25,000 nt of DNA from Eubacterium sp. Lineage in GTDB: Bacteria > Bacillota > Clostridia > Oscillospirales > Acutalibacteraceae. A model generated the notes under the pieces. It saw only the letters and a list, made by a program, of their open reading frames with translations, did no database searches and was not told where the DNA came from. The number at the start of each line of letters is the position of its first letter. Positions within the stretch are counted from its first letter, which is position 1. Shown here one piece after another: positions 1-6,931 of this stretch. The position numbers were made by a program, and so were the translations under genes. The stretch is from positions 1-25,000 of the forward strand of contig DVEP01000019.1 of the NCBI GenBank assembly GCA_015655975.1, given 5' to 3'.

Positions 1-50
1 CAAAACTGACTCCGCTTGAAAAACGAAATCAGTTTGTTGTTAAAATTTAA
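1..50 (+). CDS. Transposase C-terminus (partial, IS3-family OrfB-like)
   Basis: Only the last 15 codons are present (frame from base 3, stop TAA at 48-50), reading KLTPLEKRNQFVVKI. The segment resembles the C-terminal tail of IS3-family OrfB transposases, where a KL..L(S/T)P.EYR motif is usual; here the Tyr is Lys. The rve/DDE catalytic core would lie upstream of the window. The assignment rests on this short tail plus the adjacent IS150-like terminus, so it is tentative. Confidence 0.45.
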   Translation, partial: KLTPLEKRNQFVVKI

Positions 51-105
51 TTATTCTGCCATCGGTGGCCTTTTTTGTATTGTCTGCACAATTTGGGGCA
101 GTACA
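1..105 (+). mobile_element. Right end of an IS3/IS150-like insertion sequence (partial)
   Basis: The segment holds the last codons of a transposase-like ORF and ends at a terminus whose inward reading begins TGTACTGCCCC, which resembles the terminal inverted repeats of IS150-group elements of the IS3 family. The inward reading continues with a GACAATAC-A6-GGC stretch that closely matches the IS-like left end at the other edge of the window. The boundary near base 105 is inferred from the TG...CA terminus; the rest of the element lies outside the window, so the target duplication cannot be checked. Confidence 0.55.
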
Positions 106-140
106 AAAACTGCGCCTTTTAGTAAATAAAAATTCACCTA

Positions 141-1319
141 TTAAAGATACTTTTTAATTTCGTCAACCATATCGAGTTTTTCCCAAGAAACACCGAGGTC
201 TTCCCTGCCCATATGACCGTATGCAGCAACATTTCTGTATATAGGTTTACGAAGTTCCAATCTGTCAATGATTGCAGAAGGTCTTAAATCAAATACTTTA
301 TTAACGATTTCTGCAATTTTATCATTGTCGATTTTTTCAGTTCCGAAAGTATCTACTAAAACAGAAACAGGTTTTGCAACGCCTATTGCATAAGCAAGTT
401 CTACTTCACACTTATCTGCTACACCTGCAGCAACAAGGTTTTTTGCTATCCAACGAGCAGCATAAGCAGCTGAACGGTCAACTTTTGTCGGGTCTTTACC
501 CGAAAAAGCGCCGCCGCCGTGTCTGCTGTATCCGCCGTATGTATCTACAATGATTTTTCTGCCTGTAAGACCGCTGTCGCCTTGAGGTCCGCCGACTACA
601 AAACGACCTGTAGGGTTAACATAAAATACAGTTTCATCGTCCATAAGTTCACTCGGAATTGTTGTTTTAATAACATTTTCAACAATATCTTCTCTTAATT
701 GTTTAAGAGATACAGTATCAAGATGCTGACTTGAAATAACAACTGCGGTAACTCTGACAGGCTTGCCGTCGTCGTACTCTACCGTAACCTGACTTTTTCC
801 GTCCGGGCAAAGATACGGCAAAGTGCCGTTTTCTCTTACTTCTGTAAGTTTTTTTGTTAATTTGTGAGCAAGTGAAATCGGAAGAGGCATATATTCGGGT
901 GTTTCTGTACAAGCAAAGCCGAACATCATACCTTGGTCGCCTGCACCGTTTAAATTGTACTCATCTTCCTCATCATTTTTAAGTTCAAAAGACTTATCTA
1001 CACCCATTGCAATATCAGGGCTTTGTTTATCAAGCGCAGTAAGAACAGCGCAAGTATTGCCGTTAAATCCTTTACGGTCATCATCATAACCTATATCACA
1101 AATTACTTTTCTTGCAATAGACGGAATGTCAACCTGCGCAGTTGTTGTGATTTCACCCATAATAAGAACCTGGCCTGTTGTACAGGTTGTTTCGCATGCA
1201 ACTCTGCTCATCGGGTCCTGCTCAAGCATAGCGTCAAGAATACCGTCAGAAATTTGGTCGCAGATTTTATCGGGATGTCCGTTTGTTACTGACTCACTTG
1301 TAAATAAATGTTTAGACAT
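141..1319 (-). CDS. metK: S-adenosylmethionine synthetase
   Basis: The enzyme makes S-adenosylmethionine from methionine and ATP, releasing phosphate and pyrophosphate in the cytoplasm; it is the source of the cell's methyl groups. The 392-residue length is normal. Family signatures are visible: TSESVTNGHPDK at the N-terminus (usually SVSEGHPDK), GAGDQGMMFG around residue 125, and the phosphate-binding GGGAFSGKDPTKVDRSAAY around residue 267. The start follows a GAGAGGAG ribosome-binding site. The gene stands alone, under a SAM-I riboswitch and transcription terminator in its 5' leader, so it should be switched off when its own product is abundant. An IS-like end lies only 35 bp after the stop, and no normal terminator is visible between them, so the insertion may have landed in or next to the 3' end of the transcript. 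Confidence 0.98.
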   Translation of the reverse strand: MSKHLFTSESVTNGHPDKICDQISDGILDAMLEQDPMSRVACETTCTTGQVLIMGEITTTAQVDIPSIARKVICDIGYDDDRKGFNGNTCAVLTALDKQSPDIAMGVDKSFELKNDEEDEYNLNGAGDQGMMFGFACTETPEYMPLPISLAHKLTKKLTEVRENGTLPYLCPDGKSQVTVEYDDGKPVRVTAVVISSQHLDTVSLKQLREDIVENVIKTTIPSELMDDETVFYVNPTGRFVVGGPQGDSGLTGRKIIVDTYGGYSRHGGGAFSGKDPTKVDRSAAYAARWIAKNLVAAGVADKCEVELAYAIGVAKPVSVLVDTFGTEKIDNDKIAEIVNKVFDLRPSAIIDRLELRKPIYRNVAAYGHMGREDLGVSWEKLDMVDEIKKYL

Positions 1320-1343
1320 ATTAATTTTTTCTCCTCTCTAAAT

Positions 1344-1372
1344 AAAAAACACACACGCGTTAAGCGTATGTG
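1344..1372 (-). terminator. Riboswitch-controlled terminator of metK
   Basis: In the minus-strand transcript a 9-bp stem (CACATACGC with GCGTGTGTG, one U-G pair, 5-nt loop) is followed directly by six U residues. It sits between the SAM-I aptamer and the metK ribosome-binding site, the standard position for the expression platform of an S-box leader that terminates when SAM is bound. Confidence 0.9.
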
Positions 1373-1384
1373 CCTAAATCTAAG

Positions 1385-1476
1385 CTCATCGCTCGGTATT
1401 ACCGCCGGTTTTAGCACCTTGCAAAAGCAGGTTGCTGTGGAATCACAGGGCCGTTCCCTCCGCCACTCTTGATAAG
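1385..1476 (-). ncRNA. SAM-I (S-box) riboswitch aptamer
   Basis: Read on the minus strand, this 92-nt element has the S-box core: CTTATCAAGAG at the 5' end, GGAGGGA followed by GGCCC, a GCAACC segment, GGTGCTAA, and a GATGAG that closes P1 against the initial CTTATC. A CGGTAATACCG hairpin fits P4. These are the conserved parts of the SAM-I family that forms the SAM pocket and kink-turn. A terminator and metK lie directly downstream, so this is a transcriptional OFF switch responding to SAM. Confidence 0.96.
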
Positions 1477-1495
1477 ATATATTTAATTTAGTACT

Positions 1496-1524
1496 ATTTT
1501 ACAACTATAAGTTAAATATGTCAA
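1496..1524 (-). promoter_or_regulatory. metK promoter (sigma-A type)
   Basis: On the minus strand a perfect -35 TTGACA (1519-1524) is separated by 17 bp from a -10 TAAAAT (1496-1501). The predicted start of transcription, about 1489, lies a dozen bases before the riboswitch aptamer. Confidence 0.8.
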
Positions 1525-1638
1525 CAACAAAATTATGAATATTGTTTATTTTTTGACATTATGCAACTATTTGTATAATATACACAAAACAGGCTTTATT
1601 TTTTTGTCAAAAAATACAAAGAAAATAATTTTTTCATA

Positions 1639-1667
1639 TTGTAATAAGTTTATAAATTGTTTATAAT
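1639..1667 (+). promoter_or_regulatory. Promoter of the SDR/zinc-ribbon gene
   Basis: TTGTAA (1639-1644), a 17-bp spacer and a perfect TATAAT (1662-1667) give a short leader before the AAGGAGG ribosome-binding site at 1692-1698. A second candidate, TTGACA (1553-1558) with TATAAT (1574-1579), has consensus boxes but only a 15-bp spacer. Confidence 0.6.
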
Positions 1668-1708
1668 ATTATTCAACAAGTTAAATCTTGTAAGGAGGAA
1701 TTTAACAA

Positions 1709-3262
1709 ATGGCTAAAAAAACCGTATTTATTACCGGCGGTACCGGTAACATGGGTTGGGCTGCTATTGAAGAAATGTTAAAGCACCCAAAAGAAATAAA
1801 CATCAAAATTCTTGCTCGTAAGAGTCCTAAAAACCAAGAAAAGCTCAAAGATTTAATGGCTAAACCAAATGTTAAAATCGTTTGGGGCGATTTCCTTGAC
1901 TATGACTCAATTCTTGAAGGTGTAACAGGCTCTGACTATGTATTACATATCGGCGGTATGGTTTCACCTGTTGCTGACTACAAGCCATACACAACAAGAA
2001 AAGTTAATGTCGGTGCTGCTGAAAACATTTGTAAAGCAGTTCTTGCACAACCTAACAAAGACGATATCAAAGTTTGCTACATTGGTACTGTTGCCGAAAC
2101 AGGCGCAAGAAACTACCCTATTCACTGGGGTCGCTGCGGAGACCCGCTTAAAGTTTCTGTATATGACCACTATGCTATTTCAAAAATAATGGCTGAAAGA
2201 GTTTTCGTAGAATCAGGCATTAAAAATTGGGTTGTAATGCGTCAAACAGGTATTCTTTTCACTCAAATTTTCCACGAGATGGAACCAATTATGTACCATG
2301 TACCGCTTAACGGTATGCTTGAATGGTGTACTTTGGAAGACTCAGGAAGACTTATGTGCAACTTTGTTCTTAAAGACCTTCCCGAAGATTTCTATCAAAG
2401 ATACTACAACATCGGTTCAGGCGAACAGTACAGACTTACAAACTTCGAGTTTGAAGAACTTCTTCTCGGTGCTATCGGTCTCGGTTCTCCGAAAGGTCTT
2501 TTTGACCCTAACTGGTTCGGCACAAGAAACTTCCACGGTCAATATTACGCTGACAGTGATATTCTTAACGATTATCTTGATTTCCGTGAAAATCTTCCTG
2601 TTAAAGAATACTTTGACAGACTTGCTAAAAAAGCTGAATTCTATTTCAGAATTCCAAAATACATTCCGTTTAAAGGTCTTATTGCTGCCTGCGCAAAACC
2701 GTTTATGAAGAAAATCGCAATGACACCTGAATTCGGTACTCTTGACTGGGTTAAGAGAAACGACGAAACTAAGTTGTCTGCATTCTTCGGTTCAATGGAA
2801 GAATACAAAAAAATTCCTAACAACTGGAATGATTTCAAACTTGAATCACCTGACAAATCAGTTACTGCAGCTGATAAATACAGACTTGACCATGGCTACG
2901 ATGAAAGCAAACCTCTTTCAGAACTTGATATTGAAGATATGAAAGCTGCTGCTAAATTCCGTGGCGGTGAATGTCTCAGCGAAACAATGACAAAAGGCGA
3001 CCTTATGACAAAACTCAAATGGAAATGCGGTCATTGCGGTAAAGAATTCGAAGCAAGCCCCAACCTTATTCTTCTCGGCGGACACTGGTGTCCACATTGC
3101 TTTGTTCCTGCTGAAGTTTGGGATTATGACAGCATTGCTAAAACAAACCCGTTCTTTGCACAGGTTTGGTATGCTGACCACGACAAAAACGAAAACAACA
3201 AATATGTATTTGACGATATATTTGCAGGTCCGGGCTGGGAAAGAAAACCTCAAAGTAAATAA
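1709..3262 (+). CDS. NAD(P)-dependent extended SDR epimerase/dehydratase with C-terminal zinc ribbon
   Basis: This is a 517-residue protein, well above the 300-350 residues of a normal extended short-chain dehydrogenase. The N-terminal Rossmann part has the dinucleotide-binding TGGTGNMG (residues 9-16) and the catalytic Tyr155/Lys159 pair in YAISK, so oxidoreductase or epimerase chemistry on a sugar- or steroid-like substrate is likely; the substrate is unknown. After about residue 340 comes a second domain ending in a probable zinc ribbon, CGHC (440-443) and CPHC (461-464). I know this architecture as an uncharacterised group in anaerobes rather than a named enzyme. The gene is monocistronic, with strong promoter boxes, AAGGAGG and its own terminator, which suggests high expression. 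The SDR assignment is firm; the role of the second domain is not known. Confidence 0.88.
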   Translation: MAKKTVFITGGTGNMGWAAIEEMLKHPKEINIKILARKSPKNQEKLKDLMAKPNVKIVWGDFLDYDSILEGVTGSDYVLHIGGMVSPVADYKPYTTRKVNVGAAENICKAVLAQPNKDDIKVCYIGTVAETGARNYPIHWGRCGDPLKVSVYDHYAISKIMAERVFVESGIKNWVVMRQTGILFTQIFHEMEPIMYHVPLNGMLEWCTLEDSGRLMCNFVLKDLPEDFYQRYYNIGSGEQYRLTNFEFEELLLGAIGLGSPKGLFDPNWFGTRNFHGQYYADSDILNDYLDFRENLPVKEYFDRLAKKAEFYFRIPKYIPFKGLIAACAKPFMKKIAMTPEFGTLDWVKRNDETKLSAFFGSMEEYKKIPNNWNDFKLESPDKSVTAADKYRLDHGYDESKPLSELDIEDMKAAAKFRGGECLSETMTKGDLMTKLKWKCGHCGKEFEASPNLILLGGHWCPHCFVPAEVWDYDSIAKTNPFFAQVWYADHDKNENNKYVFDDIFAGPGWERKPQSK

Positions 3263-3274
3263 TTAAATTAACAA

Positions 3275-3304
3275 AAAGTTCCTGTTTTTACAGGAACTTT
3301 TTTT
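3275..3304 (+). terminator. Rho-independent terminator after the SDR gene
   Basis: A perfect 10-bp stem AAAGTTCCTG/CAGGAACTTT with a 6-nt loop runs into a T tract, 12 bp after the stop codon. Confidence 0.93.
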
Positions 3305-3315
3305 ATCTAAAACTA

Positions 3316-3343
3316 TTTACTTATTGCCTAATGATGTTATAAT
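3316..3343 (+). promoter_or_regulatory. Candidate promoter of the C39-like peptidase
   Basis: A perfect TATAAT (3338-3343) lies 28 bp before the start codon. The best -35, TTTACT (3316-3321), is 16 bp upstream and imperfect. Confidence 0.5.
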
Positions 3344-3371
3344 AAAGAAAACAATTCAAGGATGATTAACT

Positions 3372-4208
3372 ATGAAGTTTTCTACAAAACAAAAAAATTT
3401 ATTTATGGCACTTTCATTTTTAGGATGCGTTGTTTTAATAATACTAATTCTTTTTTTGCTTTTGAAACCTAATAACACTGAACAGGTTGTTTATAAAGAG
3501 AACTCAACTGAAGTTGACTATGATGAATATATAAACAGCAACAGTGCTCAAAAAATCATCAGTGATTTTGCTGAAAAAAACAATATAGATATAAATGAAT
3601 ATCCTGAAAAATTATTTGAATTATTAGATAAAGAAAAAAAATCGGCAGATTTTGTATTAAATTACCCGACAGAAAAGTTTAAAGAACAAACGTTTGAACT
3701 TACGCAGGAGGAAAAAGAAACTGACAAAATGCCTTTGTTCATTCAATGGGACAAGCGTTGGGGATATAAAAAATACGGAAACGATGTTGCAGGACTTACT
3801 GCGTGCGGTCCTACCGCTCTGTCTATGGTTGCTTTTCATCTCACAGGCAACAAAGACTTGACACCTGACAAAATTATGGATTTTGCAGTTAAAAACGGAT
3901 ACTGTATTGAAGGTGTAGGCTCAAGCTGGGATTTAATTTCAAAAGGCAGCAAAAAACTCGGACTAAATGCAAAAGAACTGCCTTTAGTAGAAAAAACAAT
4001 CGTAAATAATTTAAAAAAAGGTAACCCTGTCATTTGTGTTGTCGGACCCGGTCATTTCACAAAAAGAGGACATTTTATAGTAATGTACGGTTATAAAGAC
4101 GGGAAAATAATGGTAAAAGACCCTAACAGTTATAAAAATTCTGAAACACTTTATGAATTTTCTGAAATTAAAGATGAAATTAAAAATTTATGGGCTATAT
4201 CAAAATAA
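3372..4208 (+). CDS. Membrane-anchored C39-like cysteine peptidase (Peptidase_C39_2 family)
   Basis: This 278-residue protein has a positively charged N-terminus and one hydrophobic helix at about residues 11-31, so it is probably anchored with the rest outside the cell. A charged linker (about 35-120) leads to a papain-like C39 domain. The probable catalytic residues are Cys145 in TACGPTALSM, His234 in GHFIVMYG and Asp250 in KDPNS. C39-like enzymes outside bacteriocin exporters cut peptides or wall-associated proteins; there is no ABC transporter domain and no bacteriocin precursor nearby, so a bacteriocin-processing role is not supported. The start follows AAGGATG. It stands alone between two terminators. 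The family is clear; the target is unknown. Confidence 0.82.
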   Translation: MKFSTKQKNLFMALSFLGCVVLIILILFLLLKPNNTEQVVYKENSTEVDYDEYINSNSAQKIISDFAEKNNIDINEYPEKLFELLDKEKKSADFVLNYPTEKFKEQTFELTQEEKETDKMPLFIQWDKRWGYKKYGNDVAGLTACGPTALSMVAFHLTGNKDLTPDKIMDFAVKNGYCIEGVGSSWDLISKGSKKLGLNAKELPLVEKTIVNNLKKGNPVICVVGPGHFTKRGHFIVMYGYKDGKIMVKDPNSYKNSETLYEFSEIKDEIKNLWAISK

Positions 4209-4238
4209 ACGGTTGCATTACAATGCAACCGTTTATTT
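4203..4238. terminator. Bidirectional terminator between convergent genes
   Basis: A near-perfect palindrome (arms AAACGGTTGCATT and AATGCAACCGTTT, extended by A/T pairs) separates the peptidase stop from the converging transporter stop. It has A tracts on one side and T tracts on the other, so it can end both transcripts. Confidence 0.9.
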
Positions 4239-5566
4239 TAATCTGTATTTTCTGTACTTATTTTTTCTTTTTTGGTAACTATACAACTTTTAACTGTATG
4301 CAATTTTATTTCAGTAACATCTATAAACAAATCGTCTGTTTCAATTGAAAAAGATTCGCCGTCTTTAGGTATGTTGCAATATATACCGAAAATATATCCG
4401 CTCAGCGTTTCATACTCATCTATCGGCAATTTGACTTTCAATTCATATTCAACATCATCCAAAGAAGCACTGCCTTTTATTTCCCATTTATTATCGCTGA
4501 TTTTTAAAATGTCAGGCTCTACTTCGATTTCTTCATTTTCAAGGTCTCCGACAATTTGTTCAAGCAAATCATTCATTGTAATTATTCCGACTGTACCGCC
4601 GTATTCGTCTAAAACAACTGCAAAGTGGTTGTGAGTCTTTTGCATTTGTGAAAACAAAACATCTATACCCATACTTTCGGGTACATATAAAGGTTGTGAA
4701 AAAGCAACTTTTTTGATGTTTGCTTTTGTTTTATCTTTAATTCTAAAATAGAGTTTAGAGTTCAGCACAAAAAGAACATTGTCTATCGAGTCTTTATAAA
4801 CAGGAAAAAGACTGTGCGAATTATTTGTAATGATTTCATCCCATTCTTCAACAGAGTCGTCTATATCTAAACCGCATATTTCTTTTCTGTGAGTAGAAAA
4901 CTCTCCGCACTCTTTGTCATCAAACTCAAAAACATTTTGAATCATTTCTTTTTCAGAAACATCTATAACACCTTTTTCAGAGCCGACATCTACCATCATT
5001 CTGATTTCTTCTTCACTGACTTCTTCTTCATCGGCATTTGGGTCAATTCCCATTATTCTTAAAACGAGGTTTGTCGAAGCCGTAAGCAACCATACAAGAG
5101 GCGCGAATACAACAGAACAAAAACTTATCAATCCGCTTACGCCGAGCGCCATACTTTCTGTTTTTCTCATAGCAACTCTTTTCGGAACCAACTCGCCGAA
5201 AACAAGCGTCAAATAAGAAAGAATTATTGTGATGACAACAACTGAAACGGTGTTCAAAGTTGAGACGCTTATTGAAACGCCTAAACCAACAAGCCAATCA
5301 ACAATAATATCTGAAAAATTATCGGCAGCAAAAGCACTTCCCAAAAAGCCCGACAAAGTAATCGCAACCTGAATAGTAGCCAAAAATCCTGCCGGTTTTG
5401 AAGTGAGTTTAACAAGTTTTTTTGCGCGCTTATTCCCCTGCTGTGCCATTTTTTCAAGTTTCACATCATTCATAGAAACTATTGCGATTTCAGCGCTTGC
5501 AAAAACAGCATTTATAAAAATAAGCACCGCCTGTAAAAATAGTTGCCACCCTATGGGTATGTCCAA
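4238..5566 (-). CDS. CNNM/CorC-family ion transporter (DUF21 + CBS pair + CorC_HlyC domain)
   Basis: This 442-residue protein belongs to the CNNM/CorC family (often labelled hemolysin C), linked to Mg2+ efflux or Na+/Mg2+ exchange. The N-terminal DUF21 membrane domain has helices at about 8-30, 58-80, 104-126 and 138-165, with the family GELVPK motif at 124-129. A CBS pair follows at about 205-335; the segment VLDEYGGTVGIITMNDLLEQIVGDL is characteristic although given here only as a description of the second CBS region. The C-terminus is the small CorC_HlyC domain. The start is TTG: it is placed 8 bp after AGGAGG, and the next ATG would remove the first helix. The gene is single, with its own promoter. 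The ion carried cannot be read from the sequence. Confidence 0.93.
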   Translation of the reverse strand: MDIPIGWQLFLQAVLIFINAVFASAEIAIVSMNDVKLEKMAQQGNKRAKKLVKLTSKPAGFLATIQVAITLSGFLGSAFAADNFSDIIVDWLVGLGVSISVSTLNTVSVVVITIILSYLTLVFGELVPKRVAMRKTESMALGVSGLISFCSVVFAPLVWLLTASTNLVLRIMGIDPNADEEEVSEEEIRMMVDVGSEKGVIDVSEKEMIQNVFEFDDKECGEFSTHRKEICGLDIDDSVEEWDEIITNNSHSLFPVYKDSIDNVLFVLNSKLYFRIKDKTKANIKKVAFSQPLYVPESMGIDVLFSQMQKTHNHFAVVLDEYGGTVGIITMNDLLEQIVGDLENEEIEVEPDILKISDNKWEIKGSASLDDVEYELKVKLPIDEYETLSGYIFGIYCNIPKDGESFSIETDDLFIDVTEIKLHTVKSCIVTKKEKISTENTD

Positions 5567-5616
5567 GACAAATTCCTCCTAAATTAACAAATGATTTATT
5601 ATAATAACATATTTAT

Positions 5617-5644
5617 ATTATACCAAATAAAAACAATTTGTAAA
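5617..5644 (-). promoter_or_regulatory. Promoter of the CNNM/CorC gene
   Basis: Minus-strand TTTACA (5639-5644), a 16-bp spacer and a perfect TATAAT (5617-5622). Confidence 0.7.
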
Positions 5645-5694
5645 TATTTATAGAACAAAAGAACATCTAATAAAGTTTATTCATTAAATTTCTA

Positions 5695-5723
5695 TTTACA
5701 TATTTTACGAATAATTATATAAT
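5695..5723 (+). promoter_or_regulatory. Promoter of the EFR1-family gene
   Basis: TTTACA (5695-5700), a 17-bp spacer and a perfect TATAAT (5718-5723). Transcription should start near 5730, leaving a leader of only about ten bases before the ATG at 5740. Confidence 0.75.
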
Positions 5724-5739
5724 GGGTTTGGTGATATAA

Positions 5740-6486
5740 ATGATTTTTTATTTTACAGGTACGGGTAACAGCGAATATGTCGCTGAAAAAATTTCAAAAA
5801 CAATAAACGACGAAATGTGCAATTCTGCATTATTTTTTGAAAACAAAACCGAAAAAGTTTTCAGTTCCGAAAAGCCTTATATTTTTATTTGTCCGACTTA
5901 TGCGTATAAAATTCCCCGTGTTTTTGAAGAGTTTATTTTAAAAAACAAATTTGAAGGAAATAAAAAAGCATATTTTGTTATGACCTGCGGAAGTTATATA
6001 GGCAATGCGCAAAAACATTTAAAAAAACTATGTTTAGAAAAACAATTTGAGTTCATGGGCGTAGAAAAAGTAATTATGCCCGAAAACTATGTTTGTATGT
6101 TTTCCCCGCCTCCGAAAGACGAAGCGTTGAAAATAATTAAAAATGCAAACAAAGATATATTAAAAATTGCAAATGAAATTAAGATAAACGCGCGTTTCAA
6201 AAATTTAAGCGGTTCAAATTTTATGACTTATATTGTTAACCCCGTATTTTACAAATTATATGTAAATGATAAAAAATTTTATTCAGACGATAAATGTATT
6301 TCCTGCGGTATATGTGAAAAAGTTTGTCCTTTGAATAATATTAAAATAACAGACGGAAAACCTGTATGGGACGGAAATTGCACACAATGTCAGGCGTGTA
6401 TATGCGCGTGCCCGAAAGAAGCGATAGAATACAGCAAGATTTCTGTCGGAAAGAACCGCTATTTTTTAAAAAACTTAATGAAGTGA
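5740..6486 (+). CDS. EFR1-family ferrodoxin (flavodoxin-like domain plus two [4Fe-4S] clusters)
   Basis: This 248-residue protein is probably a cytoplasmic electron carrier. The N-terminal half is flavodoxin-like, with FTGTGNSEYVAEKI (about residues 5-18) as the FMN phosphate loop. The C-terminus is an 8-iron ferredoxin domain: Cys186, 189, 192, 196 and Cys214, 217, 220, 224 in two CxxCxxCxxxCP patterns. This combination is the EFR1 family, common in anaerobic Clostridia; its redox partner is generally unknown. The ribosome-binding site is weak (GGTGAT) and the predicted mRNA leader is very short. The gene is monocistronic, with no clear terminator before the strong promoter that begins at its stop codon. 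Confidence 0.9.
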   Translation: MIFYFTGTGNSEYVAEKISKTINDEMCNSALFFENKTEKVFSSEKPYIFICPTYAYKIPRVFEEFILKNKFEGNKKAYFVMTCGSYIGNAQKHLKKLCLEKQFEFMGVEKVIMPENYVCMFSPPPKDEALKIIKNANKDILKIANEIKINARFKNLSGSNFMTYIVNPVFYKLYVNDKKFYSDDKCISCGICEKVCPLNNIKITDGKPVWDGNCTQCQACICACPKEAIEYSKISVGKNRYFLKNLMK

Positions 6487-6487
6487 T

Positions 6488-6516
6488 TTGACAAATAACA
6501 TATTTTATGGTATATT
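6488..6516 (+). promoter_or_regulatory. Strong promoter upstream of tRNA-Leu
   Basis: A perfect TTGACA (6488-6493), a 17-bp spacer and TATATT (6511-6516) start immediately after the EFR1 stop. It is one of the best promoters in the window and is about 190 bp before the tRNA. Confidence 0.8.
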
Positions 6517-6522
6517 TTTTTA

Positions 6523-6703
6523 GTCAGTTGCAGAAACGGTAAAACAAGAATCAATGGTTTGTAGTATCTGTTTCTTTTTAAAACGATAATATCAGCATTT
6601 GCTGTTATTATAAATGCAGATTAAGCGGAAAAGTAAGTTTTTAACTGAAAGTATGCTCTGCCTCGGTTATCCTTTACCGTGTAAAAATTAAAGGACACTA
6701 TGT
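6523..6703 (+). ncRNA. Structured leader or small RNA between promoter and tRNA-Leu
   Basis: No ORF fits here. The predicted transcript contains a long-range perfect 8-bp pairing, ACGGTAAA (6536-6543) with TTTACCGT (6673-6680). Inside it is an apical hairpin of about 11 bp with one mismatch around 6586-6611 (ATAATATCAGC against GCTGTTATTAT). A competing hairpin pairs AGAAACGG (6532-6539) with CTGTTTCT (6568-6575), one G-U pair, and is followed by a T run, so it looks like a weak terminator that excludes the long stem. There is no other terminator before the tRNA. I do not recognise a known RNA family; the length would suit a 6S-like RNA, but I could not match its conserved parts. Confidence 0.4.
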
Positions 6704-6790
6704 GCAGAAGTGGCGGAATCGGCAGACGCGCTAGATTCAGGTTCTAGTGAATGCAAGTTCATGAGGGTTCAAGTCCCTTCTTCTGCACCA
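6704..6790 (+). tRNA. tRNA-Leu (CAG anticodon)
   Basis: An 87-nt class II tRNA with a 7-bp acceptor stem GCAGAAG/CTTCTGC, a D arm with TGGCGGAATCGGCAGACGCG, an anticodon arm CTAGA-TTCAGGT-TCTAG giving anticodon CAG, a long variable arm and the T-arm GGGTTCAAGTCCC. The discriminator is A and the CCA end is encoded (6788-6790). A terminator follows at once. Confidence 0.97.
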
Positions 6791-6796
6791 ATTTTG

Positions 6797-6821
6797 ACTC
6801 GGGTTAATGCCCGAGTTTTTT
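6797..6821 (+). terminator. Terminator after tRNA-Leu
   Basis: A 7-bp perfect stem ACTCGGG/CCCGAGT with a 6-nt loop and a run of T residues, 6 bp after the tRNA. Confidence 0.93.
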
Positions 6822-6883
6822 GTTTATCGCACTAATGTATAAAGCGCACAACTAAAATACCAAACCAAATACACATCAGTCAT

Positions 6884-6928
6884 ATGAATAAAAACAGGTA
6901 ATCATAACGATTACCTGTTTTTATTCAT
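6884..6928 (-). terminator. Terminator of the flavin oxidoreductase unit
   Basis: A perfect stem of about 20 bp with a 5-nt ATAAC loop, core arms ACAGGTAATC/GATTACCTGT, flanked by A and T tracts. It lies just after the minus-strand stop at 6932 and could work in both directions. Confidence 0.85.
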
Positions 6929-6931
6929 TAT

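Noticed and set aside
3372..4208. Bacteriocin-processing peptidase
   Set aside because: There is no ABC transporter domain and no double-glycine precursor gene nearby; it is a stand-alone C39_2-type protein.
6523..6703. 6S RNA or SRP RNA upstream of tRNA-Leu
   Set aside because: The length and closing stem would allow a 6S-like RNA, but I could not identify its conserved central bubble, and the GGAAGGAAGCAG-type SRP tetraloop region is absent. Kept only as an unassigned structured RNA.
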